Source: JBAZOO01 sp041648735 (GTDB lineage Bacteria; Verrucomicrobiota; Lentisphaeria; Oligosphaerales; CAITYL01). Taken from it: a stretch of DNA of 55,547 nt. Location of the stretch: positions 1-55,547 of the forward strand of contig JBAZOO010000025.1 of NCBI GenBank assembly GCA_041648735.1, in the 5' to 3' direction. Position numbers and translations under genes: made by a program. The notes under the pieces were generated by a model that saw only the letters and a program-made list of their open reading frames with translations, was not told the origin of the DNA and made no database searches. Shown piece after piece: positions 14,421 through 22,247 of the stretch (its first letter is position 1; each line of letters begins with the position of its first letter).

Positions 14421-14699
14421 TTACTGACGCGCGCCGTCGTCCGTCCAGACGTGGAGCACAAGTGCTCCGGCGTGCAGCACGACCGTCCCGATGAACCTCC
14501 ACCCGTCGAGCAAGGGAACCAGATGGCCTGTGCCGTGAACACGGAAGCGGACGGGCACCAGCGCGGCATCGGTGTCGACCAGTGCCCACGCGCACACCGC
14601 GCCCCGCTGCTCGTCCACAGACAACACGCGAGCCGGACTCGGCATCGGAATCGTTTGCTCCTCGGTCGGGCTCAACGTGTACTTGTAGATCGTCTGCAT
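14421..14699 (-). CDS. DUF7352-like phage protein
   Basis: 92 residues, MQTIYKYTLSPTEEQTIPMP..., with WALVDTDAALVPVRFRVHGTGH and a C-terminal FIGTVV..GALVLHVW strand pair. This matches a compact beta-barrel family frequent in phages and prophages ('IYKY...MP..A.IL.V..Q...LWALVD......RF.V.GTGH'), function unknown. The ATG at 14699 is 8 nt after GGAGG; a GTG at 14708 is an alternative. Confidence 0.75.
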   Translation of the reverse strand: MQTIYKYTLSPTEEQTIPMPSPARVLSVDEQRGAVCAWALVDTDAALVPVRFRVHGTGHLVPLLDGWRFIGTVVLHAGALVLHVWTDDGARQ

Positions 14700-14707
14700 C
14701 CCCTGCA

Positions 14708-14743
14708 CCTCCTCGCCCCCGATCCATCCCGGGGGGCGTCAAC
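14708..14743 (-). promoter_or_regulatory. GTTGAC-hairpin leader, copy C
   Basis: Minus strand: GTTGAC, stem GCCCCC, 11-nt loop, stem GGGGGC, GA, GGAGG. Same architecture as copies A, B and D. Confidence 0.5.
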
Positions 14744-14779
14744 CCTGATGGCGCGTCCAGTGCCCCGGCCGCGCCGGCG

Positions 14780-15016
14780 TCAGTCGGCCTGTCGCGACAC
14801 GCCCCCCGGCCCACCCGGGAGCATCAGCCCAGCAAGGATCCGCGCATCCGGAGGCTGGCGCCACGGCGACAGGATCCGCCCGCTATCCCCTCTGCATCCC
14901 AGGGCGTAGTGTGGCCCGGTGCAGTGGTAGCAGCATGCCTTGTCCCGGGCGGCCTGCACGGCCGTAGCCAGGCACGAAGGCGGCGCCGGTGTCCACTGCC
15001 CGTCCCAGGCGGACAC
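14780..15016 (-). CDS. Small Cys/His protein
   Basis: 78 residues from a GTG at 15016 with GGGAG 4 nt upstream. CCYHCTGPHYALGC resembles a CCHC-type zinc knuckle. The antisense and other frames here are also open, so the call rests on the knuckle and ribosome site. Function unknown. Confidence 0.4.
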   Translation of the reverse strand: MSAWDGQWTPAPPSCLATAVQAARDKACCYHCTGPHYALGCRGDSGRILSPWRQPPDARILAGLMLPGGPGGVSRQAD

Positions 15017-15101
15017 CAGCTCCCACGCGCCAACGCGAGGTTGCGCCTTTGAAAGTCCAGCATCCCGTCTTCCCCCATCCCGCCCGGAGGCGGGTCTAGC
15101 C

Positions 15102-15539
15102 TCAGTCCGCGGGCTCCGTCTGCCAAGGCTCGAACTCCTCGTCGTCCCTCAGATCGCGGACCTGGTAGGACACCGAGCCGTCACCCCGATCCGTGGTCCG
15201 CCGGTACACCCGGCCGTCGTCGCAGGCGTACGCGCGCTCCACGATCTGACCCTGCGCCGCGGGCGGGACGGTCCAGGAGTCGAGCCCGGGGTCGCGGCAG
15301 GGGTTCCAGGCGGGCAACCCGGGCCGCCCCACGATCCGGAGTTCGGCGTTGCTGCTGCCGACGATCATCCGCGTGGCGTCCCATGACCATACGCCGGCCG
15401 TGTCCGCCACGGGCTCCCCGCCGAACGTCGGGAGGTCTGTCCTCCACTGGTCGGGGTGCCGCGGGTCCATGACCTGCGGGTCGTCCGCCACCATCGCTGC
15501 AAACAACTCGTCCAAGGTCGCGATCGTCTCGATGCCCAT
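15102..15539 (-). CDS. Hypothetical protein
   Basis: 145 residues from MGIETIATLDELFAAMV; the ATG at 15539 follows AGGAGAG by 5 nt. Central WSWDATRMIVGSSNAELRIVGR and a terminal VSYQVRDLRDDEEFEPW suggest a small alpha/beta protein. It belongs to a run of leftward early genes; no family recognised. Confidence 0.6.
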   Translation of the reverse strand: MGIETIATLDELFAAMVADDPQVMDPRHPDQWRTDLPTFGGEPVADTAGVWSWDATRMIVGSSNAELRIVGRPGLPAWNPCRDPGLDSWTVPPAAQGQIVERAYACDDGRVYRRTTDRGDGSVSYQVRDLRDDEEFEPWQTEPAD

Positions 15540-15547
15540 CGTCCTCT

Positions 15548-15589
15548 CCTTTTCACGCGGCCCCATCGCCGCGGGTCCCTGAAACCGCC
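15548..15589 (-). promoter_or_regulatory. GGCGGTT-CCGCGGC hairpin leader, copy 1
   Basis: Minus strand 15589-15568 reads GGCGGTTTCAGGGACCCGCG followed by GC; the CGCGGC arm then pairs with GCCGCG before AGGAGAG. Differs at two positions from the copy at 16037-16058. Confidence 0.55.
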
Positions 15590-15656
15590 AGTCACTCCAG
15601 CGGCCCCCACGCCGTCCCGAGCGCCTACACCCCAGGGCGGCGGGAGGGAGCCGGAG

Positions 15657-16004
15657 TCACGCACCGGGCACGCACCACCCCTCGCCCCCGAAGTCGTTGG
15701 TGCGGCCGGTATGGAGCACGAGCTTGACGGTGCATCCGCGGGGGTCGTCGCCGATCCGGACCCCCGGAGCAACCGCTTCGGCGTGGGTCTTGATGCGCCT
15801 GCGGATCTCCGCGACCCTCGCGTCGTCCCGAGGCCCCCAGGTGGCATCAGAGCACTGACGCTCCATCAGCCGCCGATGTGCTTTCCCGAGGCGGACCAGG
15901 GCTGTCAGGTCGTCGGCGAGCGCGCCGGGCAGGATCGCCCGTCCGGCCCTGGCGAAGTCGTCCGCCACGAACACCGCGAACTCGATCAGGTCGTTGCGCT
16001 TCAT
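15657..16004 (-). CDS. Hypothetical phage protein
   Basis: 115 residues, MKRNDLIEFAVFVADDF... with a helical KAHRRLMERQCSDA segment and a basic RRRIKTHAEAV helix, then a C-terminal strand region (CTVKLVLHTGRTNDFGGEGWCVPG). A similar 'LRRLAERECN' helix occurs in small phage proteins of unknown function. GGAGAGAG precedes the ATG. Confidence 0.6.
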   Translation of the reverse strand: MKRNDLIEFAVFVADDFARAGRAILPGALADDLTALVRLGKAHRRLMERQCSDATWGPRDDARVAEIRRRIKTHAEAVAPGVRIGDDPRGCTVKLVLHTGRTNDFGGEGWCVPGA

Positions 16005-16022
16005 CTTGTCTCTCTCCTACAC

Positions 16023-16058
16023 GCCGCGGCGATTCTGCCGCGGGTCCCTAGAACCGCC
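16023..16058 (-). promoter_or_regulatory. GGCGGTT-CCGCGGC hairpin leader, copy 2
   Basis: Minus strand 16058-16037 begins GGCGGTTCTAGGGACCCGCG and continues GC, starting at the upstream stop codon; CCGCGGC pairs with GCCGCGG across a 6-nt loop (AGAATC) before the next ribosome site. Confidence 0.6.
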
Positions 16059-16297
16059 TAGAACAAACCGGCCCGTGCGGTCCGGTCATCCCCAAACAAC
16101 TCCATCTGAGGCTCGCCGGCCTGGTCCTCCCCTGGATGCCCGAACAGTCCAGGCCCATCCCATACCCGCCGCCTGGCCTTTGGGGGTGCGGCCCGGATCG
16201 CGATCGGGCATCGCGCCGCACCCTCGCACTCCTCGCCCGGGAAGGTGTCGTCCCAGGAAGCGATCCGATACGGACACCCGAGGCGCTTGCAGATCAT
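16058..16297 (-). CDS. Small Cys-rich hypothetical protein
   Basis: 79 residues, MICKRLGCPYRIASWDD...ECEGAARCP: four Cys in a C-x5-C...C-x6-C arrangement suggest a metal site; the tail PQMELFGDD resembles the MELF/DLFD motif of small phage proteins and PIP-box-like peptides. The ATG overlaps the upstream stop (ATGA). Confidence 0.55.
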   Translation of the reverse strand: MICKRLGCPYRIASWDDTFPGEECEGAARCPIAIRAAPPKARRRVWDGPGLFGHPGEDQAGEPQMELFGDDRTARAGLF

Positions 16298-17055
16298 GCC
16301 GCACCCCCAAAGGCGACCGGCTTGGACTCGGCCGCCAGCTCGCGATCCAATTGGTCCAGCACGCCCCACCATTCCGCCGGCGACCGCTGGAGAGCAACCG
16401 CCAGCGAATTCAGCGCATCGTCGCGACCCAGGCACACCTGGCACCGAGCGTCAGATGCGACGACGATCCACTGGTCGCGCGCGCGCCCCCACTGCTCGGT
16501 GCCCCGCACGTGGTAGATCCCGCCCGGCGCCAGTCGCCAGGTGCGGATGGTGCCGCGGGTGCCCGTGCTCTCCTCCGCCCACGGCACGGGCACGGTTCGC
16601 CCGTCCAGCGTATCGAGGCGATCGACGGTGCCCGGGGCTTTCAACCGGACCTGATAGCCGGTCCGTCGCGCCGCCGGCGGAAGCGGGCGACCCGGATCCG
16701 CAACCCACGCCTCTACCGCGGCCCGCCCCGCATCCCGGACCTGATAGGCGACCGATGGAGGCAGAGGGATCCCGAGATGACACCCGTACACCAGGATCCA
16801 CCCTCCGGCCCCGTCGCAGTCACGAACGCGATAGAGGCCCGGGGGCAGGGTCAGGTGTACGTCGCCACGCTGAGCCGGCCCCCTGGGCAGGGTCGGAACC
16901 GGCACGGCCATCCGATACGGGGTGCCGGCCGGGGACACGCCGTGGTACGACGTATCGGGCCGGGGGTAGTACGCGGTGACTGTGGCCTCGCGCAGCGACA
17001 GCTTGCGCCGCAGGTACGCCTTGCAGACGGCGAGGGTCAGGACGAAGGACGGCAT
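16294..17055 (-). CDS. Hypothetical protein
   Basis: 253 residues. The interior is strand-rich with repeated GxYRVRDCDG / GIYHVRGTEQ-type turns (about residues 73 and 180) and R/P-rich linkers, hinting at two related small beta domains (YRVRD...W.LVYG and YHVRG...W.VVAS). The C-terminus has CQVCLGRDDALNSLAVAL, a possible metal knuckle followed by a helix. Longest gene of the leftward 13.9-17.8 kb block; function unknown. Confidence 0.6.
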   Translation of the reverse strand: MPSFVLTLAVCKAYLRRKLSLREATVTAYYPRPDTSYHGVSPAGTPYRMAVPVPTLPRGPAQRGDVHLTLPPGLYRVRDCDGAGGWILVYGCHLGIPLPPSVAYQVRDAGRAAVEAWVADPGRPLPPAARRTGYQVRLKAPGTVDRLDTLDGRTVPVPWAEESTGTRGTIRTWRLAPGGIYHVRGTEQWGRARDQWIVVASDARCQVCLGRDDALNSLAVALQRSPAEWWGVLDQLDRELAAESKPVAFGGAA

Positions 17056-17057
17056 GG

Positions 17058-17243
17058 CTACTCCCCCTCGACGTAGTAGTAGCGGGTGACGTATCGGTCA
17101 CCGTGGAGTTCGCAGGCCCGCGCCCAGTCGCGATTCAGGTCGCGGGCGATCTGCCTGGCCTCGCGCACCGAGGAGCAGGGGCACACGGGGGAGATCCGCG
17201 AGTATTCGTAGTCGTGACACATGATCCAAACCGTGGCGCGCAT
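17058..17243 (-). CDS. Small Cys-containing hypothetical protein
   Basis: 61 residues, MRATVWIMCHDYEYSRISPVCPC... with helix VREARQIARDLNRDWARACELHG and a strand RYVTRYYYVE. GGGAGG lies 8 nt before ATG 17243. Looks like a folded mini-protein; no family recognised. Confidence 0.55.
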   Translation of the reverse strand: MRATVWIMCHDYEYSRISPVCPCSSVREARQIARDLNRDWARACELHGDRYVTRYYYVEGE

Positions 17244-17246
17244 GGG

Positions 17247-17414
17247 TCAATCCTCCCAGATCCCGGACCAATCGGCCGAGCAGGGCAGAGCGTCGATGCA
17301 GTCCCACTCCGCGGAGACATCAGCATCCGCGGGAAGTGGGTCCGGGCCGACGGGGCCTACGGTGGCGGCGGCGATGAACCACAGGGCGATGAAGACGAAC
17401 GCGCGAAGCAGCAT
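17247..17414 (-). CDS. Short exported or membrane peptide
   Basis: 55 residues starting MLLRAFVFIALWFIAAATV, a clean signal-peptide or single transmembrane segment, then an acidic tail with two Cys and three Trp (WDCIDALPCSADWSGIWED). AAGGAGG is 5 nt before the ATG at 17414. Ends 3 nt before the next start. Could sit in the inner membrane with an exposed acidic tail; role unknown. Confidence 0.6.
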   Translation of the reverse strand: MLLRAFVFIALWFIAAATVGPVGPDPLPADADVSAEWDCIDALPCSADWSGIWED

Positions 17415-17521
17415 GTGGACCTCCTTCAGGCAACCGACGACATTGCCGGCGACTGGCCCGCCCCGTCATCGCTCCCGGGCAAGGTCCCGGGGTAGCTCGG
17501 GGGCGGGGGAAGGGAAAGGGG

Positions 17522-17800
17522 CTAGCGCCAGTCCGAGTCCAGGGCCGGGACCTTGCAGCAGATCCGCCCGCGGCCCGGGAAGTCGCGGTGGCGGAACTCA
17601 TGCCTCGGGTTGCGCCCGTCGAAGTCGGCGTAGCTCCCCATGTACTGCCAGACCTCGCCGGAGCGGGCGTTGTAGCCCTCGGGATCGGGGTTGCCCTCGG
17701 GGTCACGGAACGTTTCGGCGATGCGGGTCCAGGCTCGCGCCCAGCCGGAGTTGGTTGGGTTCAGGAAACGAATCGGGATAGCGGACATCATGGATTGCAT
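17522..17800 (-). CDS. Hypothetical protein, first gene after the leftward promoter
   Basis: 92 residues, MQSMMSAIPIRFLNPTNSGW...; Trp/Tyr-rich centre (GEVWQYMGSYADFDG) and a basic C-terminal half ending in CCKVPALDSDWR. GGAGG is 5 nt before the ATG. It is the promoter-proximal gene of the leftward block, so it may be expressed first and strongly. Confidence 0.6.
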   Translation of the reverse strand: MQSMMSAIPIRFLNPTNSGWARAWTRIAETFRDPEGNPDPEGYNARSGEVWQYMGSYADFDGRNPRHEFRHRDFPGRGRICCKVPALDSDWR

Positions 17801-17871
17801 CGCACCCTCCGTTTGTCACCAGGCGGACTGCCCACCGGGGGAAGCTGGCGTCACCGCCAACCTCTAGAGAG

Positions 17872-17900
17872 ACTATAGCCGATTGATGGAAACGTGTCAA
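17872..17900 (-). promoter_or_regulatory. Strong sigma70-type promoter (leftward)
   Basis: Minus strand: TTGACA (17900-17895), 17-nt spacer, TATAGT (17877-17872), 5/6 to consensus. Unusually AT-rich upstream DNA with seven consecutive T on this strand could act as an UP element. GTCACC boxes lie at 17814, 17851 and, inverted, 17929. Confidence 0.85.
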
Positions 17901-17929
17901 GCGTTTGAGTAAAAAAACGATAAAGCAAT

Positions 17930-18488
17930 GGTGACGCCGGGTTAGGTGGGTGATTGTGAAGTGACTAGATGCGGGTAGAGTGGAAAGGCGATGGCGGGGA
18001 GGGGAAAGGGTGGAGGCGGGGCGGATTTCGGGGCGCAGATCGAAGGACCGTGAACAGGAACAGGGGCGGGTTCTTGTAGCCTGCCGTGTGCCGCGGCAGG
18101 CACCGGTCGGGCGGGAGAGAGCGGCAGGCGAACGCGACGCAAGCAGGGGTGAGTCTATTAGGTTGTTCTTGCCTTGTTACCCTGTACTAGATCCCAACCG
18201 CGCCCGCGGGATCATGCGCGCGCGCGAGGGGGGGCACGGTCGCGGCCGACTCGATGGCGAGCCGGAGCGCGGTCGAAGGTTCGGGTTGGATGGGGTGGGG
18301 AAACGAGGGGAATGCGCCTCGTAACCCCGCGCATTCACTCGCTCCCCCCGCGCGCGCGATTCACGTCCGCAAACGCCCCGCACGAAGTCGCGGCGCCCCG
18401 CACGAATGCCCCGCACGAATGCCCATGCTACACTAGTCGGGGGATCGGCAACGTAACCCCTTGATAGCTCGTCAGCCCAAGGTGGAAT
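17930..18488. other. Non-coding region before the late operon
   Basis: No convincing gene; open frames here are low-complexity Arg/Glu-rich shadows. It separates the leftward promoter from the terminase genes and contains three GCCCCGCACGAA repeats and a TACACT -10-like hexamer (18429-18434) without a good -35. A packaging site or late promoter/leader would be expected here. Confidence 0.5.
18375..18419 (+). repeat. Three GCCCCGCACGAA repeats upstream of terminase
   Basis: The 12-mer GCCCCGCACGAA occurs exactly at 18375, 18395 and 18408 (spacings 20 and 13). The cluster lies 70-110 bp before the small terminase start, the usual place for cos/pac binding repeats. Confidence 0.6.
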
Positions 18489-19355
18489 GTGGCTGGAAGG
18501 CCGGTTTCGAGGATAGTAGACACTGACGCGGCGATCCGGGCGATCCGCGCCGGCAGCTCGGTGTGCGCGTACGCCCGCGCGGCCGGCATCCCCGAATCGA
18601 GTGTCCGCGCCGCGCTGAAGCGCATCGGCTTCACCATGCTTCCCGCCCCCACCCCCGTCGCGACTCTAGCAGACTGCAACCGTGCCCTCGCTGCTGCCAC
18701 CGAGGTACAGGCCCGCGCCGCGACCGTCCAAGCCGTAGCCGAAACCCGCACGGCCGAAGCAACGGAGCGCCAGGCCCGCGCGTACGAGCAGATCGCCGGT
18801 CTCTTGCGAGACGTTCCGGCAGTAGACCGATTCGCGGAATTGGACGTGTTGATTTTCGGCGCCGCGGCGGCCGGCGCGGTTCATGCCCTGGCCGCGGCCC
18901 GTGAGGCGCAACAGGACTACCAGGCCCGGATGGCGGTCTTGTCGGAGCAGACACGCGCGGCCGGCGGGCACACCCCGGATCGGTGCCAGGACGAGAAAAC
19001 GGGGCGGTACTACGAATCGGAGTTGGTCCAGTTGTCCAAGGGGCTTGCGGCGGCCGTTCAGGCGGAACGGGGAGCACTGGAAATGTATCGCCTGTCCCGT
19101 GGCCTGTCCGCGTCCATCAGCGATGGCCGGCGCGGCAAGACGACGATGATCCACGCCGAGGGTGACGTACACGTTGACGGAGGCGGCAAGGGCGAACCGC
19201 TGCCCGTCGCGCCCGTCAGTCCGGAGGAGATAGCCAAGGCGGCGCGGTTCCTGCCTGATGAACAGCGAGCGGCGTTGCTGGAGCAGTTCGAGTCCGCTGT
19301 GCGCGCGTTGCGGAAGGCAGGAGAGAAGAAGGGCAAAGGCGGGAGCGCGGGGTAG
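18489..19355 (+). CDS. terS: Putative terminase small subunit
   Basis: 288 residues. The N-terminus (AAIRAIRAGSSVCAYARAAGIPESSVRAALKRIGF, about residues 14-48) is a helix-turn-helix as in DNA-recognising small terminases; the middle (about residues 60-190) is almost entirely Ala-rich helix, suitable for an oligomerisation ring. The C-terminus (AARFLPDEQRAALLEQFESAVRALRKAGEKKGK) could contact the large subunit. The start is a GTG at 18489. It stands directly before the large terminase gene and after the repeat cluster it may bind. Confidence 0.65.
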   Translation: MAGRPVSRIVDTDAAIRAIRAGSSVCAYARAAGIPESSVRAALKRIGFTMLPAPTPVATLADCNRALAAATEVQARAATVQAVAETRTAEATERQARAYEQIAGLLRDVPAVDRFAELDVLIFGAAAAGAVHALAAAREAQQDYQARMAVLSEQTRAAGGHTPDRCQDEKTGRYYESELVQLSKGLAAAVQAERGALEMYRLSRGLSASISDGRRGKTTMIHAEGDVHVDGGGKGEPLPVAPVSPEEIAKAARFLPDEQRAALLEQFESAVRALRKAGEKKGKGGSAG

Positions 19356-19444
19356 AGCGTTGCGGCGAGCGAAGCGAGGGTGCAGCTACAGTAACTCCAT
19401 CCACGGCGATGGAAGGGGGGTGACGGCCGCGCGAGATTTCCGGG

Positions 19445-21304
19445 ATGGTGATGCCCCCTCTCCACAAACCCACCGGTACGCCCATGGGCCGTAGAGGACC
19501 TCGCCCTTCATCCGAGAAAGCCGGCTGGTCCCGCACCGGTACTGCGACGGGCCAAAACCCCGGAGCGTTCCGTCCCGCCTCTGCCTCTGCGCCCGTTCAG
19601 GTGGCGCCCTCTGCTCCTGCCAACGTCTTGACCATTCTCGAAAACAAGACCGTTGAGCGTGCCCGAGAGTGTTCCTGGACGTTCGCTAACTACGTGCTGG
19701 ACCGCGACCCCTGCGACATGCATCGGGAGTGGCACGCAGCGCTCGATCGCCACCCGTACTGGATTCTTTTCGGGGCCGTCGAGCTTGCCAAGTCGCAGCA
19801 GCTTTCCATCTGCCGCCCTCTCTGGGAACTGGGGCGAGACCCGACGCTGGCGACGGCGCTTATCGGCAACACGGCGACGCAGGCGGAGTTGAGGGGGCGC
19901 CAGTACCGGGAACTGCTGGCGTACTCGGACAGAATGCACCGCGTGTTCCCGCGTCTGTACCCGGACCCCCGGGGTCACGACAGCGACTCCATCATCGACG
20001 TGATGGACCGTCCGCGTGGAGCGTCGGATCCGTCGATCCGGTGCGTGGGTGTCAACGGACCGCTGCGCCAGTCACGGTTGAACCTGATCACGGCAGACGA
20101 CGCCGCGGATTTCGGCAACACGCTGACCGAGCACATGCGGGACTTCGTGCACGGGTGGCTGCTGAACGAGGTCGTGGGGCGATTGCTGCCCGGGGGTCGT
20201 TTCCGGGTGTACGGGAACGCGGTGCATCCGGACGACTTCATGCACCGGTTCGAGCGGGAAGGGGTGGCTGCGGCACTGGAGGGCGGCGACGAGGAAGGCT
20301 TGATCGGTTGGGTGTCGGCGCGGTATCCGATCGACTACAAGGAGGACGTGCTGGACCCCGAGACGGGGCGGGTGCTCCACGAAAAGGGTGAGCCTCGGTT
20401 CCCGGGGATGTGGACGCGGCAGCGGATCTTGCAGCGGCGGCGGATCCTGGGGACGGTGGAGGCGGCCAGGCAGTTGGACTGCGTGGCGCGTGACGACTCC
20501 ACGTCGATGGTGAAGTCCGCGTGGATGGGCGCGGCGCTGGAAAAGGGAAGGCCACGGGACGAGTGCGGGGCGGTGCTGGACGCGATGGATCCGCGGAACC
20601 GAGACCGGACGGGGATCGTGCTGGCGCTGAACCACCGGGAGTTGCCGAACGGGACCGTGATGCTGACCGGGACGGATCTCGGGTTCTCGAAGGCGAAGAC
20701 GGCGAACGAGACGGCGTTCTGCGATGTACAGGTGGAGCCCAGCGGGTTCCGGCGTCTGTTGTGCGTCGAGGGCGGGAAGTGGGATCCGCCGGAAACGGCC
20801 AGGACGGCGCAGAAGCACTTGGAGCGGTACGGGAGCGAGGTCTGGGTGGAGAGCACGGGCCAGCAATCGATGCTCCACAAGATGATGCCGGAGCTTGGGT
20901 ACGCGCGGATCCGGGCGCACTGCACGGGAAGCACGGAGCCGAACCTGAAATCCGAGATGCGGCTGTTTGCCTGGGAGTTGGAACAGGGGATGTGGTCGTT
21001 CCCGTCGGACGTAACGGGGACGAAGCCGGCGACGGCCCAGGTGGAGCGGTTGTGCAAGGACATCCTGAACTACCGGGAAGGCGACCACATGCCGGACCGG
21101 CTGAGCGCCTTGTTGATCGCGAGGAGCCATGCGCCTCTGCGGCCGTACAAGGAGGCGGTGCGGGAGCCGCGGGTGAGGCTGCGCGGCGGTAGGGTTTGGA
21201 CGGACGGGGTGTCGAGGCTGGACTTCACGAACGGGCGCAGGCAGGGGGACGGGGACAGCGTGCTGGGGTGGCGGTTCTGGCGAGAGAGGACGAGAAGCGG
21301 CTAA
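19445..21304 (+). CDS. terL: Terminase large subunit
   Basis: 619 residues. N-terminal ATPase: Walker-A-like ELAKSQQ (Lys116; Gly replaced by Ala, as in the 'HAKS' branch of terminases), Walker B LITADD (Asp/Asp 218-219). C-terminal RNase-H-like nuclease: TGTDLGFSK (Asp about 409), VWVESTGQQ (Glu about 467) and HMPDRLSALLIA (Asp about 548). It translocates DNA into the prohead through the portal and cuts the concatemer. The first 60 residues are a Pro/Ala-rich extension with no good ribosome site, so the start may be at Met14 (19484). Confidence 0.85.
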   Translation: MVMPPLHKPTGTPMGRRGPRPSSEKAGWSRTGTATGQNPGAFRPASASAPVQVAPSAPANVLTILENKTVERARECSWTFANYVLDRDPCDMHREWHAALDRHPYWILFGAVELAKSQQLSICRPLWELGRDPTLATALIGNTATQAELRGRQYRELLAYSDRMHRVFPRLYPDPRGHDSDSIIDVMDRPRGASDPSIRCVGVNGPLRQSRLNLITADDAADFGNTLTEHMRDFVHGWLLNEVVGRLLPGGRFRVYGNAVHPDDFMHRFEREGVAAALEGGDEEGLIGWVSARYPIDYKEDVLDPETGRVLHEKGEPRFPGMWTRQRILQRRRILGTVEAARQLDCVARDDSTSMVKSAWMGAALEKGRPRDECGAVLDAMDPRNRDRTGIVLALNHRELPNGTVMLTGTDLGFSKAKTANETAFCDVQVEPSGFRRLLCVEGGKWDPPETARTAQKHLERYGSEVWVESTGQQSMLHKMMPELGYARIRAHCTGSTEPNLKSEMRLFAWELEQGMWSFPSDVTGTKPATAQVERLCKDILNYREGDHMPDRLSALLIARSHAPLRPYKEAVREPRVRLRGGRVWTDGVSRLDFTNGRRQGDGDSVLGWRFWRERTRSG

Positions 21305-21355
21305 GGCACCCGCGTGCATGCAAATTCGCGGACGTGGGTTTCGGATGCGGGGGTG

Positions 21356-21383
21356 TTGACAACTCCACTCGGCGCTGTACGCT
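21356..21383 (+). promoter_or_regulatory. Possible promoter of the lipoprotein gene
   Basis: TTGACA (21356-21361), 16-nt spacer, TACGCT (21378-21383; weak -10). It lies between the terminase stop and the lipoprotein start, 28 nt before the ATG. Confidence 0.5.
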
Positions 21384-21410
21384 CGCTGTAGGACCCCGGG
21401 GAGGTTCGCG

Positions 21411-21887
21411 ATGCGATGCGCACTGCTGCTCGTGCCCCTGCTGGTGGCGTGTCTGTCCGCGAAAAGGGAGCACATGGTGATCGGGGATGCCACCCCTGAC
21501 GCCGGCCATGACGGGGAGGTGGCTGGCACGGGGGGCGACGACGATGAACCGGATCCCGGTACGCCCCCGGCTCCCGAGTCCGGGGCGGACTTGACGCCCG
21601 AGCCGAGCGCCGAACCGGAACCGGAGCCGACTCCTGACGCCGCGGACGGGCCGATCGCTGCGGACAGCCCCGAACCGGACGTTGGCGGGCTGGATGAGCC
21701 GATTGACGGTCACGAGGAAGAGGGAACCCCGGACCTGTGCTCCAATGGCGATAAGAACCCAGGCGAAACGGACGTGGACTGTGGCGGCGCCAAGTGCCCA
21801 CCTTGCCCGAACGACAAATACTGCCTGGACGATTCGGATTGCCTGAGTCTCGATTGCCGTTACGGGGCGTGCAAGGGCGCCGCGTGA
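21411..21887 (+). CDS. Secreted Cys-rich lipoprotein (moron-like)
   Basis: 158 residues. MRCALLLVPLLVAC is a type-II signal peptide with lipobox LVAC (Cys14), so the mature protein should be membrane-anchored. Residues 30-105 are an acidic Pro/Glu/Asp/Ala linker. The C-terminus carries LCSNGDKNPGETDVDCGG, then KCPPCPNDKYCLDDSDC and LDCRYGAC, the Cys pattern abundant in Myxococcota surface proteins. It has its own putative promoter between terminase and RHH genes, as expected of a cargo gene expressed independently. Possible roles: superinfection exclusion or host-surface modification. Confidence 0.7.
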   Translation: MRCALLLVPLLVACLSAKREHMVIGDATPDAGHDGEVAGTGGDDDEPDPGTPPAPESGADLTPEPSAEPEPEPTPDAADGPIAADSPEPDVGGLDEPIDGHEEEGTPDLCSNGDKNPGETDVDCGGAKCPPCPNDKYCLDDSDCLSLDCRYGACKGAA

Positions 21888-21923
21888 ATGCGCCACCACG
21901 ACACTACCGGACGACAAGTAGCC

Positions 21924-21952
21924 TTGACACCCCAAGTGGACGCATGTACACT
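21924..21952 (+). promoter_or_regulatory. Sigma70-type promoter before the RHH gene
   Basis: TTGACA (21924-21929), 17-nt spacer, TACACT (21947-21952), 4/6 to TATAAT. An ACCCC/GGGGT hairpin follows in the leader before GGGAGG. Confidence 0.75.
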
Positions 21953-21992
21953 TCGTCCTGCCACCCCGTGGGGTGTTGCTGGGAGGTGCCGC

Positions 21993-22244
21993 ATGCTTCG
22001 TCGTTCCGTGGCCTTCACCGAAGCCGAGATAACGGCCCTGCAAGAGATGGCCCGTGAGACCGGCTTGCCCATCCCGGAGTTGATCCGCCGATGGGTGGAC
22101 GCCGCGGTGACGGAGTGGAAGCGGAGGAAGGGGCGGGGCAAGGTCGTTGGTCAGAATGGTCCCTGCCTTCTCTACCCCGGCCTGTCCGCCAAGGACGTGC
22201 AGCGGCTTGCGGACGAGGCGGGCGACGCCTCGCGAAAGGTGTAG
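21993..22244 (+). CDS. Ribbon-helix-helix-type regulator (putative)
   Basis: 83 residues. RSVAFTEAEITALQEMARETGLPIPELIRRWVDAAV has the strand-helix-helix spacing of CopG/Arc-type repressors. GGGAGG 6 nt before the ATG at 21993. Directly downstream of its own promoter, so autoregulation is likely. It could also act on the GTGCCA-N4-GTCACCA sites; that link is speculative. Confidence 0.6.
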   Translation: MLRRSVAFTEAEITALQEMARETGLPIPELIRRWVDAAVTEWKRRKGRGKVVGQNGPCLLYPGLSAKDVQRLADEAGDASRKV

Positions 22245-22247
22245 CCC

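Noticed and set aside
17980..18324. 114-residue plus-strand ORF in the gap before terminase
   Set aside because: Arg/Glu/Gly low complexity, no ribosome site, no protein-like pattern; region treated as non-coding.
19545..19800. Terminase with a broken Walker A (Ala for Gly) as an inactive enzyme
   Set aside because: The AKS variant is known in a branch of phage terminases, and Walker B plus all nuclease acids are intact.
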